A DNA stretch of 64,000 nt from an uncultured Actinomycetaceae bacterium (GTDB lineage: Bacteria > Actinomycetota > Actinomycetes > Actinomycetales > Actinomycetaceae), in NCBI GenBank assembly GCA_902464405.1, contig CABQJD010000008.1, positions 7,925-71,924 of the forward strand. The letters are read 5' to 3'. The notes beneath the pieces are model-generated. The model did not search any database, had not been told where the DNA came from, and saw only the letters and a program-made list of their open reading frames with translations. Of the stretch, positions 46,543 through 54,551 are shown one piece after another. How positions within the stretch are numbered: position 1 is the first letter of the stretch; each line of letters starts with the position of its first letter. A program made the translations under genes and the position numbers.

Positions 46543-46754
46543 TATTTCCTCTTTTTGCAAATTTTGAGAAAGGGTAGCCAACGACAAGGGCGCATAGCTC
46601 GTTCGGAGAAGTCGGCGTCGTTAGGCGATTCGCGCTCTTGAACCAATGCTGAAAATTCGCAAGCGTCTGATGGTATTGATTCTATAGGAATAGCTGGAAA
46701 TGATAGTGCTAGACATGCTGCAGTAGCTTGTGCAATAGCGGGGATTTTTTTCAT
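46542..46754 (-). CDS. Small Cys-containing protein with signal-peptide-like N-terminus
   Basis: 70 residues, not recognised. It starts MKKIPAIAQATAACLALSF, a basic then hydrophobic stretch like a signal peptide, with a possible cleavage near residue 31 (SIPSDA). The rest has three Cys and a basic end (RWLPFLKICKKRK). A GAAAGGATGAAAGA ribosome site is good, and its stop overlaps the kinase start as TAATG. It could be a signal for the kinase or a sensor subunit; neither is shown. Confidence 0.6.
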   Translation of the reverse strand: MKKIPAIAQATAACLALSFPAIPIESIPSDACEFSALVQERESPNDADFSERAMRPCRWLPFLKICKKRK

Positions 46755-47043
46755 TCTTTCATCCTTTCATACGGATTGCGTGGGTGTAAAGAAGCAGTGC
46801 TTTCTCAGAAAGAGCATGAGATGCAATAAAGCTTTTTAGCTGTGAAAAATGTTTTAGTTCTTCACTTAGTAAGAATAAAACTAATCATTCTATATGTGTA
46901 CCCTGATATTTGTCGGGGTATGGATATACATCTACCTTTATCAGACTTCACGATACTTATATTTTGATGTTTTCTTATAGGTGTATACGTGATGTATGCA
47001 GTGAAAATAAAATGTACGGATGCACAGATAGAAAGGGGCAGTT
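46755..47043. other. Divergent promoter region of the regulatory and bacteriocin genes
   Basis: 289 bp of AT-rich DNA between the divergent gene sets. It must hold both promoters. TTGTCG-17-TACCTT on the plus strand is a weak candidate. The inverted repeat at 46899-46920 is a candidate operator. No ORF with a ribosome site is seen. Confidence 0.5.
46899..46920. promoter_or_regulatory. Candidate operator in the bacteriocin promoter region
   Basis: TACCCTGA-TATTTG-TCGGGGTA, an 8-6-8 inverted repeat with one mismatch. It is a plausible dimer site for the response regulator. Confidence 0.4.
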
Positions 47044-47202
47044 ATGTCTGCTGTCGCAAAAATTATCAGTATTGTCGGTAAATATGGAAGCAAGGCAGTT
47101 CACTGGTGCAAAAACAATGTAGGAACGATCCTTAATTGGATTAATGCAGGGCAAACTATTGAATGGATTGTTAATAAGATACGTCGTATTGTAGGAGTTT
47201 AA
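47044..47202 (+). CDS. Leaderless class II bacteriocin, lacticin Q/aureocin A53 family
   Basis: 52 residues, too short for usual ORF cut-offs. An AAAGGGG ribosome site precedes the ATG by five bases. There is no leader or signal peptide. It is cationic (5 Lys, 2 Arg, 1 Glu) with Trp at 21, 32 and 41, and amphipathic helices. From memory, it aligns without gaps to lacticin Q with about half of the positions identical, including KYGSKAV (13-19), the NAGQ turn (34-37) and W41. Such peptides fold as compact helical bundles and permeabilise Gram-positive membranes. A Cys at 22 is unusual for the family. The downstream genes supply export and immunity functions. Confidence 0.9.
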   Translation: MSAVAKIISIVGKYGSKAVHWCKNNVGTILNWINAGQTIEWIVNKIRRIVGV

Positions 47203-47222
47203 TGCCCTTGTGAATGTGATGC

Positions 47223-47269
47223 GTGATTAGCTGATTTTGAAGATTGAAACAAAAGCCTCAGCTAATCAC
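47223..47269 (+). terminator. Hairpin between the bacteriocin gene and its transport genes
   Basis: GTGATTAGCTGA at 47223-47234 pairs perfectly with TCAGCTAATCAC at 47258-47269, and TTTTG/CAAAA extends the stem inside. No T run follows. It may be a partial terminator or a stabiliser of the short bacteriocin mRNA. Confidence 0.65.
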
Positions 47270-47326
47270 CACACGTCGTTCCTTTACATTATTGACTCGG
47301 GATAGGAATACTAAGGAGTTGAAAAT

Positions 47327-47587
47327 ATGGGGCACTTAATACCTTTTATAACAACTGGCATGATCGTCTTATTTGTAGTCCAGTTTACTCTTGGTTTTTT
47401 GGGGCAGAAACTATGGGTACAATTCATTCTTCCTATGCTCTGGCTTGTTGCAGGAGTAATTCTTCTTATGGAAGGGAGCGTGGAAATGCCAAGAGATTTG
47501 ATTATGTTTGTTATGGGATTCTTTGTTTTGATTGCGATAGCGAATCAAGGAGAAAGTCTACGCGATCGAAAATATAGAAAGCACTAA
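47327..47587 (+). CDS. Small membrane protein of the bacteriocin locus
   Basis: 86 residues with two or three hydrophobic segments (about 5-25, 30-48 and 56-72) and a charged end. AAGGAG precedes the ATG. It has no recognisable domain. Its place, first after the structural gene and before the ABC genes, recalls the small membrane protein (LnqD-like) of the lacticin Q cluster, as I remember it. A part in secretion or self-protection is inferred. Confidence 0.7.
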   Translation: MGHLIPFITTGMIVLFVVQFTLGFLGQKLWVQFILPMLWLVAGVILLMEGSVEMPRDLIMFVMGFFVLIAIANQGESLRDRKYRKH

Positions 47588-47599
47588 GAGGAGATGGTA

Positions 47600-48298
47600 A
47601 TGCGATCGCAAATTATATATATCTGCTCATTGCGCAGCCAGCAAGTATTTTTTCTGTTGTTGAGTATTTTTGCTTGCAGCGTTTCAGTGTACTATGCGTG
47701 CAAAGCAGAAAATATGGCAGGCTTTGCTCACCTTCTTGATGCAATCCCTATGTTTGTAGGTGGCGCTGGATCAATTGGGATTGCAGGGATTTATTCGGCA
47801 GGATCTTTCAACTATCATTTAGTACGTTATCCTCGAAAAGTTCAGGTTATGGCTCAGAGTATACTAGCCTATACTTTTCTGGCATTAGCTAGCATGGCTC
47901 TTCTTTTTACGCTATGCGCAGCTGTCAGTATCAGTATCGGTATACCTTACGGATATCAATTTGATTATTCTTCGCTTATGTATGCCTTTTTGAAATTTAT
48001 GCTGCTGGTATTCCTCTTTTCGCTAATGGGGGCAGTTTTGGGATTTTTTGGTAGGAGCGTGGCGCTTTCTCTTTTTACTTATATGGGAATTGTGTGGTTT
48101 TTGCCGATTATTGCAGCATTCTTGGCGATTATTACAGAAACGTTGAGTGAATTTATGACCCAGCATACGGTGCCATTCCTTGCAGTTGCACTAGCAAAGG
48201 GTGATACTGGGGGCTTTTTATCTGCCTTAGCAGAATTTGGATTATGGGTAGCAGTAGCTTTTGTTGCTGGCTATTACCGATTAAGGAGTGATAAATAG
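47600..48298 (+). CDS. ABC-2 type membrane permease of the bacteriocin locus
   Basis: 232 residues with about six hydrophobic segments. The second ATG (47600), six bases after AAGAGGAG, is better placed than the one at 47594. It shares one base with the next gene, which encodes the matching ATPase. It should form the membrane part of the exporter that carries the leaderless peptide out or expels it from the membrane. Confidence 0.82.
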   Translation: MRSQIIYICSLRSQQVFFLLLSIFACSVSVYYACKAENMAGFAHLLDAIPMFVGGAGSIGIAGIYSAGSFNYHLVRYPRKVQVMAQSILAYTFLALASMALLFTLCAAVSISIGIPYGYQFDYSSLMYAFLKFMLLVFLFSLMGAVLGFFGRSVALSLFTYMGIVWFLPIIAAFLAIITETLSEFMTQHTVPFLAVALAKGDTGGFLSALAEFGLWVAVAFVAGYYRLRSDK

Positions 48299-49218
48299 TG
48301 GATGCGCTGAGTGTATGTGATGTTAGTAAAGCGTATGGGCGTCATCTAGCTTTGAACCATGTGTCTTTTAATGTTCCTTCAGGATCTATTACGGCGCTCT
48401 TGGGTCCAAATGGTGCAGGAAAAAGTTCACTTATGAGAATTATCTGTGGTATTTCCGAGCCGTCGTCTGGCGGTATTTTGCTTGGCGGAGAACGCTTACA
48501 GCAATTACCAACTCCTGTTTCCTATATTGGTGCTCTGCTGAACTCGGATTGGCTTGATACGCGTTTGACCTGTGAGCAGATAATGAGAGTGCAGGCTCAT
48601 CTGCTCCGCATCCGAGATATTCCTGTTACTGTGGAATATTTGCTGGGTAAAGTAGGTCTGGCAGATTCGCAGAAAAAGAAAGTCAAGCACCTTTCTCTTG
48701 GAATGCGCCAGCGTCTTGCATTAGCAGTGGCGATGTTGGGAGAGCCAAAGGTTCTTATACTTGACGAGCCAGTCAATGGGCTTGATCCTCAAGGTGTTAG
48801 ATGGCTTCGGCTTCTTTTGCATGATTTTAAGGATCGGGGAGGGACGATTCTTATTTCTTCGCACCTTATAGCTGAAGTTCAGCTTATTGCAACTGATGTA
48901 GTCGTCATCAATCAAGGGAGTATAAAGTTCAGCGGAAAAATTGAAGATATTCAGTTTAGTAGCACCGCAACTCAATTTGAGTGTTTGCATATCCAAGATC
49001 TAGAAACTTTCGTTTCGTATCTTCATCAAGATTATCCTAGCGTTCACTTCGTTAGAGAAGAGGAATCCTATATTGCATACGGAATAAATCCAGAAACAAT
49101 TTTTAGTGCTGCTTCTCATCGTGGTGTGGTTTTGAAAAAATTACTCGAAAGAAAACCGTCTTTAGAAGATATGTATTTTGGAATTATCGAAGATAATAAA
49201 GAAAACATTGTGAAATGA
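48298..49218 (+). CDS. ABC transporter ATPase of the bacteriocin locus
   Basis: 306 residues with GTG start overlapping the permease stop. Walker A is GPNGAGKSS (36-44), the signature LSLGMRQ (132-138), Walker B VLILDEPVNGLD and the switch His in ISSHLIAEV. The C-terminal 100 residues are a regulatory-type extension seen in lantibiotic and bacitracin-immunity exporters (LanF/BcrA-like). It probably exports the bacteriocin or gives immunity. It overlaps the next gene by ATGA. Confidence 0.92.
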   Translation: MDALSVCDVSKAYGRHLALNHVSFNVPSGSITALLGPNGAGKSSLMRIICGISEPSSGGILLGGERLQQLPTPVSYIGALLNSDWLDTRLTCEQIMRVQAHLLRIRDIPVTVEYLLGKVGLADSQKKKVKHLSLGMRQRLALAVAMLGEPKVLILDEPVNGLDPQGVRWLRLLLHDFKDRGGTILISSHLIAEVQLIATDVVVINQGSIKFSGKIEDIQFSSTATQFECLHIQDLETFVSYLHQDYPSVHFVREEESYIAYGINPETIFSAASHRGVVLKKLLERKPSLEDMYFGIIEDNKENIVK

Positions 49219-49673
49219 AATATGCGTACACATTACCTGAAAATCTAAGGCGCAGAGAATTTGCCATGAGTCTTTTCAGCTATGTGTTTTTCTCGGCGGC
49301 TGTGTCTATTTTTTCCGTATGGGTGATAGATACATATTTCTGGTTCCATATTGTGCTTTTTCTTATTGCGATTGCGGCAATAACGATAGTAGATATTGGA
49401 GTATTCCTGCCGAGAAAAATTATGTATACGCAAATTGAGCTGACTGAGCGAAATCTTATAATTCGTAAAGGGAAAAGTTGGAGGAAAGTAACCTATATTC
49501 CGCTAGAGCGTATTAATACTATTTCTTTTTCGCAATCCTTGATTTCGAAAGTCTACGACCATGCAAAGGTAGTGATTAACGCTCCCACTATGCGCATAGA
49601 TATTCCAATTCTTGCCTATTCTGATGCTAGGCAGCTTATAAAGGCAGTATGCAATGCAAGAGAAAATTTATGA
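49215..49673 (+). CDS. Bacterial PH-domain membrane protein (YdbS-like)
   Basis: 152 residues. Two membrane segments (about 18-65) precede a bPH2/DUF304 domain that starts near IELTERNLIIRKGKSWRKVTYIPLERINTIS. Proteins with this layout are immunity factors in the aureocin A53 and lacticin Q clusters, as I recall. It overlaps both neighbours, by 4 bases before and 20 bases after, so the set is translated together. Confidence 0.82.
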   Translation: MKYAYTLPENLRRREFAMSLFSYVFFSAAVSIFSVWVIDTYFWFHIVLFLIAIAAITIVDIGVFLPRKIMYTQIELTERNLIIRKGKSWRKVTYIPLERINTISFSQSLISKVYDHAKVVINAPTMRIDIPILAYSDARQLIKAVCNARENL

Positions 49674-51117
49674 AGATATTAAAAATTCTCCTTGGCTAAT
49701 CGTGATGAGATTTTTTCAGGCGATGAAAACTAGTTGGGTAGTTGTGGGGGCATTGCTGGCGCTTTATCCTCTAGTGCACGAATATGCGCATTTTTGGCTA
49801 TGCGTGTTTTTTGCTTATTACGCATGGACGCGTATCTACGTTGTTTTTTATGATTGGATTGCGTGGCGATATAGAGTCAGTTCTGAAGGAATTACTGCTA
49901 GGAGTGGTATTTTTTCGCGCACAACTCAATTTATTGCATGGAGAGATGTTGTTTCGATTGCATCAAAATTTACTCCTATTATGCAATGGAAATATTTAAC
50001 GAATGTAATAATCACGCCGCAGGGAGCTGGAGAAAATGCTATTGAGCTATTTGCCATTAAAAATGATGAAGCTGCTCGCATAAATACGTATTTTTCATTT
50101 TTCAAGAGGAGTGAATATAAGCAATTCGATGCTACTAGTAAAATCTCATCTGTATCTCATTCAGATCTTTCCTTGTCGGTTATGCCAGTTTCGAGAAATG
50201 TAAATGCGCTAAAAGTAAGAATTAAGGAGTTGCGCTTCACTGATTGCTTTTTTCTTGCATTATCCAAGCTGACTTTTCTTTCGGCTATACCTATGAGTTA
50301 TGGGATTTTTAACGTACTCAGTCGGAATCAAGGCTATTCAGATGATATTTTTGTGCTGATAAAAGATTTTCTTACTTTTGATTTCTACAGCAGATTATAT
50401 ATTGCATGTGCAGTGATATGTATTGCTCTTATAATCGGATCATTGATTGTATGGATTACATATGGGAATTCTTTGACAGACGTATATGAAAATAGCGTTA
50501 AATATACATCTGGCATTTTTACTCAAACTGAGCAAGAAATCCCTATTTCATCTATTGAGACGATTAAAGTACGACAGAATCTTTTGATGCGATTGCTCAA
50601 AAGGAACTACATTGCTGTATACGGCGTGAGTGCACATATGCAAGAAGCATTTTCTGGAGTTATTGCGCATTTTGCTAAAGAAAAAGATGCAGAGAAAATT
50701 TTGCAGCAGTTTGGTATAGAAATTCCGAACTATGCGGATCTTTCTCGGCGTAGATATTCGCTAGCAGCATTGTGTATAGCTGCTGGGGCAGGAATATGCG
50801 CATTTTTAATGCATACGGTATTTTTTGTACCAATAATTATTTTCTGTATAGCGATTTTTCTTTTTTCGTATTGTATGTATTACAGAAAAACTACGAAAAA
50901 TTGCCGATGGGATATAGTGTGTAAATCTTTTTTAGGCACAGAAAGTTTGTTTTTAAGAAAAGATACTATCTATCCCTTATCGCAATACGAACTTAAAGTA
51001 CATAAGAAAATTCTTATGCGCTATGAAGTAGTTCGGTATCTCGGGAAAATTGGGCATCGAAGAATTGTTTTAGCTCCATACGTATCAGCGTGTGATTTGC
51101 CGTGGCGCAGAAGATAG
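49654..51117 (+). CDS. Bacterial PH-domain membrane protein (YdbT-like, multi-domain)
   Basis: 487 residues. Membrane pairs alternate with PH-like domains: the first begins at about YRVSSEGITARSGIFSRTTQFIAW, the second near TDVYENSVKYTSGIFTQTEQEIPI, and a third degenerate copy near the end. This is the YdbT architecture and pairs with the YdbS-like protein at 49215. A role in immunity to the bacteriocin, perhaps by shielding the membrane, is inferred from the family. It is the last gene of the operon. Confidence 0.82.
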   Translation: MQEKIYEDIKNSPWLIVMRFFQAMKTSWVVVGALLALYPLVHEYAHFWLCVFFAYYAWTRIYVVFYDWIAWRYRVSSEGITARSGIFSRTTQFIAWRDVVSIASKFTPIMQWKYLTNVIITPQGAGENAIELFAIKNDEAARINTYFSFFKRSEYKQFDATSKISSVSHSDLSLSVMPVSRNVNALKVRIKELRFTDCFFLALSKLTFLSAIPMSYGIFNVLSRNQGYSDDIFVLIKDFLTFDFYSRLYIACAVICIALIIGSLIVWITYGNSLTDVYENSVKYTSGIFTQTEQEIPISSIETIKVRQNLLMRLLKRNYIAVYGVSAHMQEAFSGVIAHFAKEKDAEKILQQFGIEIPNYADLSRRRYSLAALCIAAGAGICAFLMHTVFFVPIIIFCIAIFLFSYCMYYRKTTKNCRWDIVCKSFLGTESLFLRKDTIYPLSQYELKVHKKILMRYEVVRYLGKIGHRRIVLAPYVSACDLPWRRR

Positions 51118-51180
51118 CGTGATGCTATGCTGAAGTTCTTGTAATGATAAGAACAAAAACCTAGCTATTAGCTTGATTGG

Positions 51181-51201
51181 AAGCTTCTTGATCAGAAGCT
51201 T
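51181..51201. repeat. Inverted repeat between the bacteriocin operon and uvrB
   Basis: AAGCTTCT-TGATC-AGAAGCTT, an 8-5-8 perfect inverted repeat with GAAGCTTCTT also present twice as a direct repeat (51180-51189 and 51195-51204). It may end the bacteriocin transcript or be an operator of uvrB. It does not match the LexA box I know. Confidence 0.6.
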
Positions 51202-51225
51202 CTTAAGCGAAAACTGAGTGCAAAA

Positions 51226-53322
51226 ATGCGTGAACTATCAGATCTTGTGCGCGCTGAGGCGCCTTTTGAAGTAATCTCAGACTACGTTCCTTCTGGCGAT
51301 CAGCCGCAGGCTATTGCGGAGCTTGCACAAAGGATCAATGACGGCGAAAAAGATATCGTGTTGCTCGGAGCCACTGGCACGGGTAAATCGGCGACGACAG
51401 CCTGGCTTATCGAGCAGGTGCAGCGCCCTACGCTTATTTTGGAGCCGAATAAAACTCTCGCAGCACAGATGGCAGCAGAGTTTCGAGAGTTACTCCCAAA
51501 GAACGCTGTTGAATATTTTGTTTCTTATTATGATTACTACCAGCCAGAGGCGTACGTGCCGCAGACGGATACTTTTATAGAAAAAGATAGTTCAATCAAC
51601 GATGAAGTGGAACGATTGCGTCATTCAGCTACCAACTCCCTCCTCACACGGCGAGACACCGTAGTGGTGGCAAGTGTGAGCTGTATATACGGCTTGGGCA
51701 CGCCCGAAGAATATGTTGATCGTATGGTACGGCTCGAATTCGGGCAGATCATTGAGCGTGACGATCTTTTGCGCAAGTTTGTTGCGATGCAGTATTCCCG
51801 TAACGATATGGCTTTTACTCGCGGCACTTTCCGAGTGCGAGGCGATACGGTAGACATTATCCCCGTCTATGAAGAGCTGGCAATTCGTATCGAATTTTTC
51901 GGTGACGAAATTGATTCGCTGAGTTTGCTCCACCCGCTCACAGGAGAGGTGATTCGAGAAACAGATCATGCTCACGTTTTTCCTGCATCGCACTATGTGG
52001 CAGGGCCTGAGCGCATGGCACGCGCACTGGCAGGAATAGAAGATGAACTGCAGGAACGCCTCGATTATTTCCGCAGCCGCGATAAACTTCTTGAAGCTCA
52101 GCGTTTGGAAATGCGCACCACCTTTGATCTAGAGATGATGCGCAATGTGGGGATATGCGCTGGAATCGAAAATTATTCTCGCCATATCGACGGGCGTGCC
52201 CCAGGTACGCCGCCGCACACGCTTCTCGATTATTTTCCTGAAGATTTTCTCCTTATTATTGATGAATCGCACGTGACGGTGCCGCAGATTGGTGCTATGT
52301 ATGAGGGAGACTCCAGCAGAAAGCGAACTCTCGTAGAATATGGTTTTCGATTGCCTAGTGCGCTCGACAATCGCCCCTTAAAATGGGAAGAATTTCTGGA
52401 AAGAATCGGGCAGACCGTTTATTTATCAGCTACTCCTGGTAAATATGAGCTCAGTAAGAGTGATGGCGTAGTAGAGCAAATTATTCGCCCGACCGGGCTC
52501 GTTGATCCACGCGTTATTGTGAAGCCGACCGAGGGGCAGATCGACGATCTTCTGGAGCAAGTGCGCGTGCGCGTGGAGCGTGACGAGCGGATCCTCGTCA
52601 CCACCCTCACCAAGAAAATGGCAGAAGATCTCACCGAGTATATGAATGAACGCGGTGTGCGTGTGGAATATCTGCATAGTGATGTAGATACCTTGCGGCG
52701 TGTGGAATTACTTCGTGAGCTGCGGCTTGGCAAATTTGATGTGCTCGTCGGCATTAACTTGCTGCGCGAAGGCTTAGACCTGCCCGAAGTTTCTTTAGTA
52801 GCAATTCTTGACGCCGATAAGCAGGGTTTTTTGAGAAGCACAACTTCTCTTATTCAGACGATTGGACGAGCAGCGCGCAACGTGAGCGGCGAAGTGCATA
52901 TGTATGCCGACAGCGTCACTCCTAATATGAGCCAAGCGATTGAGGAGACGAACCGACGGCGTGAGAAACAGATTAAATATAATACCGAGCATGGAATAGA
53001 TCCACAGCCACTGAGAAAGAAAATTGCTGACGTCACCGATATGCTTGTGCGTGAAGATATCGGTACTGAAGAACTCCTTGAGGGCGGATACCGCAAGGGA
53101 GCTAGATATGCGGGAGCAGGAAATGAGCTTGGCGCCTCTGGCAGTGCCCATATATCTCTACCGCACGCTGCGTATGACGGGCAGGAAATCGGCGATTTAC
53201 TGCGCGATCTCACAGCACAGATGCATGCAGCAGCTGAGCAGCTTCAATTTGAGCTTGCCGCTCGTTTGCGAGATGAAATCGCAGATGTGAAACGCGAACT
53301 GCGCGCTATTGCTGGGAAATAG
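51226..53322 (+). CDS. uvrB: UvrABC excinuclease subunit B
   Basis: 698 residues. Walker A is [16 protein letters not shown], and the damage-binding beta-hairpin [22 protein letters not shown] follows. [10 protein letters not shown] motif and a C-terminal UVR coiled coil ([22 protein letters not shown]) are present. It verifies DNA damage with UvrA and recruits UvrC. No clear ribosome site precedes the ATG. It is normally next to coaE in Actinobacteria; here about 6.7 kb separates them. Confidence 0.97.
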   Translation: MRELSDLVRAEAPFEVISDYVPSGDQPQAIAELAQRINDGEKDIVLLGATGTGKSATTAWLIEQVQRPTLILEPNKTLAAQMAAEFRELLPKNAVEYFVSYYDYYQPEAYVPQTDTFIEKDSSINDEVERLRHSATNSLLTRRDTVVVASVSCIYGLGTPEEYVDRMVRLEFGQIIERDDLLRKFVAMQYSRNDMAFTRGTFRVRGDTVDIIPVYEELAIRIEFFGDEIDSLSLLHPLTGEVIRETDHAHVFPASHYVAGPERMARALAGIEDELQERLDYFRSRDKLLEAQRLEMRTTFDLEMMRNVGICAGIENYSRHIDGRAPGTPPHTLLDYFPEDFLLIIDESHVTVPQIGAMYEGDSSRKRTLVEYGFRLPSALDNRPLKWEEFLERIGQTVYLSATPGKYELSKSDGVVEQIIRPTGLVDPRVIVKPTEGQIDDLLEQVRVRVERDERILVTTLTKKMAEDLTEYMNERGVRVEYLHSDVDTLRRVELLRELRLGKFDVLVGINLLREGLDLPEVSLVAILDADKQGFLRSTTSLIQTIGRAARNVSGEVHMYADSVTPNMSQAIEETNRRREKQIKYNTEHGIDPQPLRKKIADVTDMLVREDIGTEELLEGGYRKGARYAGAGNELGASGSAHISLPHAAYDGQEIGDLLRDLTAQMHAAAEQLQFELAARLRDEIADVKRELRAIAGK

Positions 53323-53513
53323 TAAGCGTGTGCATTATGTGCAGTCTTTTCAAATTGGCAATATATACCGCATTAAAATACAGCTCTGCGTGCACTTGAT
53401 ATTTCTTTTGTATGGAAGTGCGGAGATTTTACGGGAAAATACCTGCGAGGCGAACTACAATATGTACTGATGCATAACGTGCATGCTGTGGAGAAAAATT
53501 GAGAGGGGTAGCA

Positions 53514-54551
53514 GTGGCAATGAGTACTGATCCGCGCACGACGATTCTTGTGGCTGGGGGAGCTGGATATATTGGTACACACACGCTTATTTGCTTGTAT
53601 AAAGCAGGATATAAGGCAGTGTGTGTTGATAACCTTGCAAATTCAAGTCGCGAAGCTCTTGTGCGTACTGGAGAGATTATCGGGGAAGAGATCCCTTTTT
53701 ATGAACTTGATATTCGCGATACTGATGCCCTTAATGAAGTATTTGATAATCATCAGATTGATGGGGTTATCAACTTTGCAGGGCTTAAAGCTGTGGGCGA
53801 GAGTGTAAGCATTCCAGTTGAGTATTACGATGATAATATCAACACGACGCTTTCTCTTATTCGAGCAATGAAAGCCCACGATTGCCATGTGATGATTTTC
53901 AGCTCATCAGCCACTGTGTATGGTATGGATAATGAATCGCCGCTCACAGAAGATATGCCGACGTCTGCCACGAATCCATATGGGTGGACGAAAGTGATGA
54001 ATGAGCAAATTTTACGCGATGTAGCTGCTGCAGATCCAGAGTTTTCCGTTGTACTTCTTCGCTATTTCAATCCTATTGGTGCTCATGAAAGTGGGCGTAT
54101 TGGTGAAAATCCGAAAGGAATCCCTAATAACCTTATGCCGTATATTACTCAAGTTGCCGTTGGTAAGCTCGAAAAGCTCCACATTTTTGGCAACGATTAC
54201 CCAACTCCTGACGGTACTGGTGTTCGCGATTATATTCACGTGATGGATCTTGGAGAGGGGCATGTACAAGCGATTGATTATGCCGTGCAGCATAAGGGAG
54301 CTATTGCAATCAATCTCGGCACGTCCCAAGGAATTTCGGTGCTCGATCTGGTGCATGCATTTGAAAAGAATAACGGTGTAGAAATTCCGTACGTGATTGA
54401 TCCTCGCCGCCCGGGTGATATTGCAACGGTTTATGCTGATGCTTCTCGTGCCTATGAATTGCTTGGTTGGTCTGCTAAGCATGATGTCAATGATATGGTG
54501 CGCGATTCATGGATGTGGCAGAGCAATAATCCGCGTGGATATGAGGAATAA
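53514..54551 (+). CDS. galE: UDP-glucose 4-epimerase
   Basis: 345 residues of the short-chain dehydrogenase family. NAD site VAGGAGYIGTH, catalytic Tyr-Lys in NPYGWTKVMNEQ, and the Ser in SSSATVYG. It interconverts UDP-glucose and UDP-galactose for the cell envelope and galactose use. Three starts are in frame: TTG 53499, GTG 53514 and ATG 53520; GAGAGGGG lies five bases before the GTG. The stop touches the glnA2 start. Confidence 0.94.
   Translation: MAMSTDPRTTILVAGGAGYIGTHTLICLYKAGYKAVCVDNLANSSREALVRTGEIIGEEIPFYELDIRDTDALNEVFDNHQIDGVINFAGLKAVGESVSIPVEYYDDNINTTLSLIRAMKAHDCHVMIFSSSATVYGMDNESPLTEDMPTSATNPYGWTKVMNEQILRDVAAADPEFSVVLLRYFNPIGAHESGRIGENPKGIPNNLMPYITQVAVGKLEKLHIFGNDYPTPDGTGVRDYIHVMDLGEGHVQAIDYAVQHKGAIAINLGTSQGISVLDLVHAFEKNNGVEIPYVIDPRRPGDIATVYADASRAYELLGWSAKHDVNDMVRDSWMWQSNNPRGYEE

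Noticed and set aside
46910..47122. 70-codon plus-strand frame over the bacteriocin start
   Set aside because: It is in another frame; the bacteriocin frame has the ribosome site and clear family similarity.
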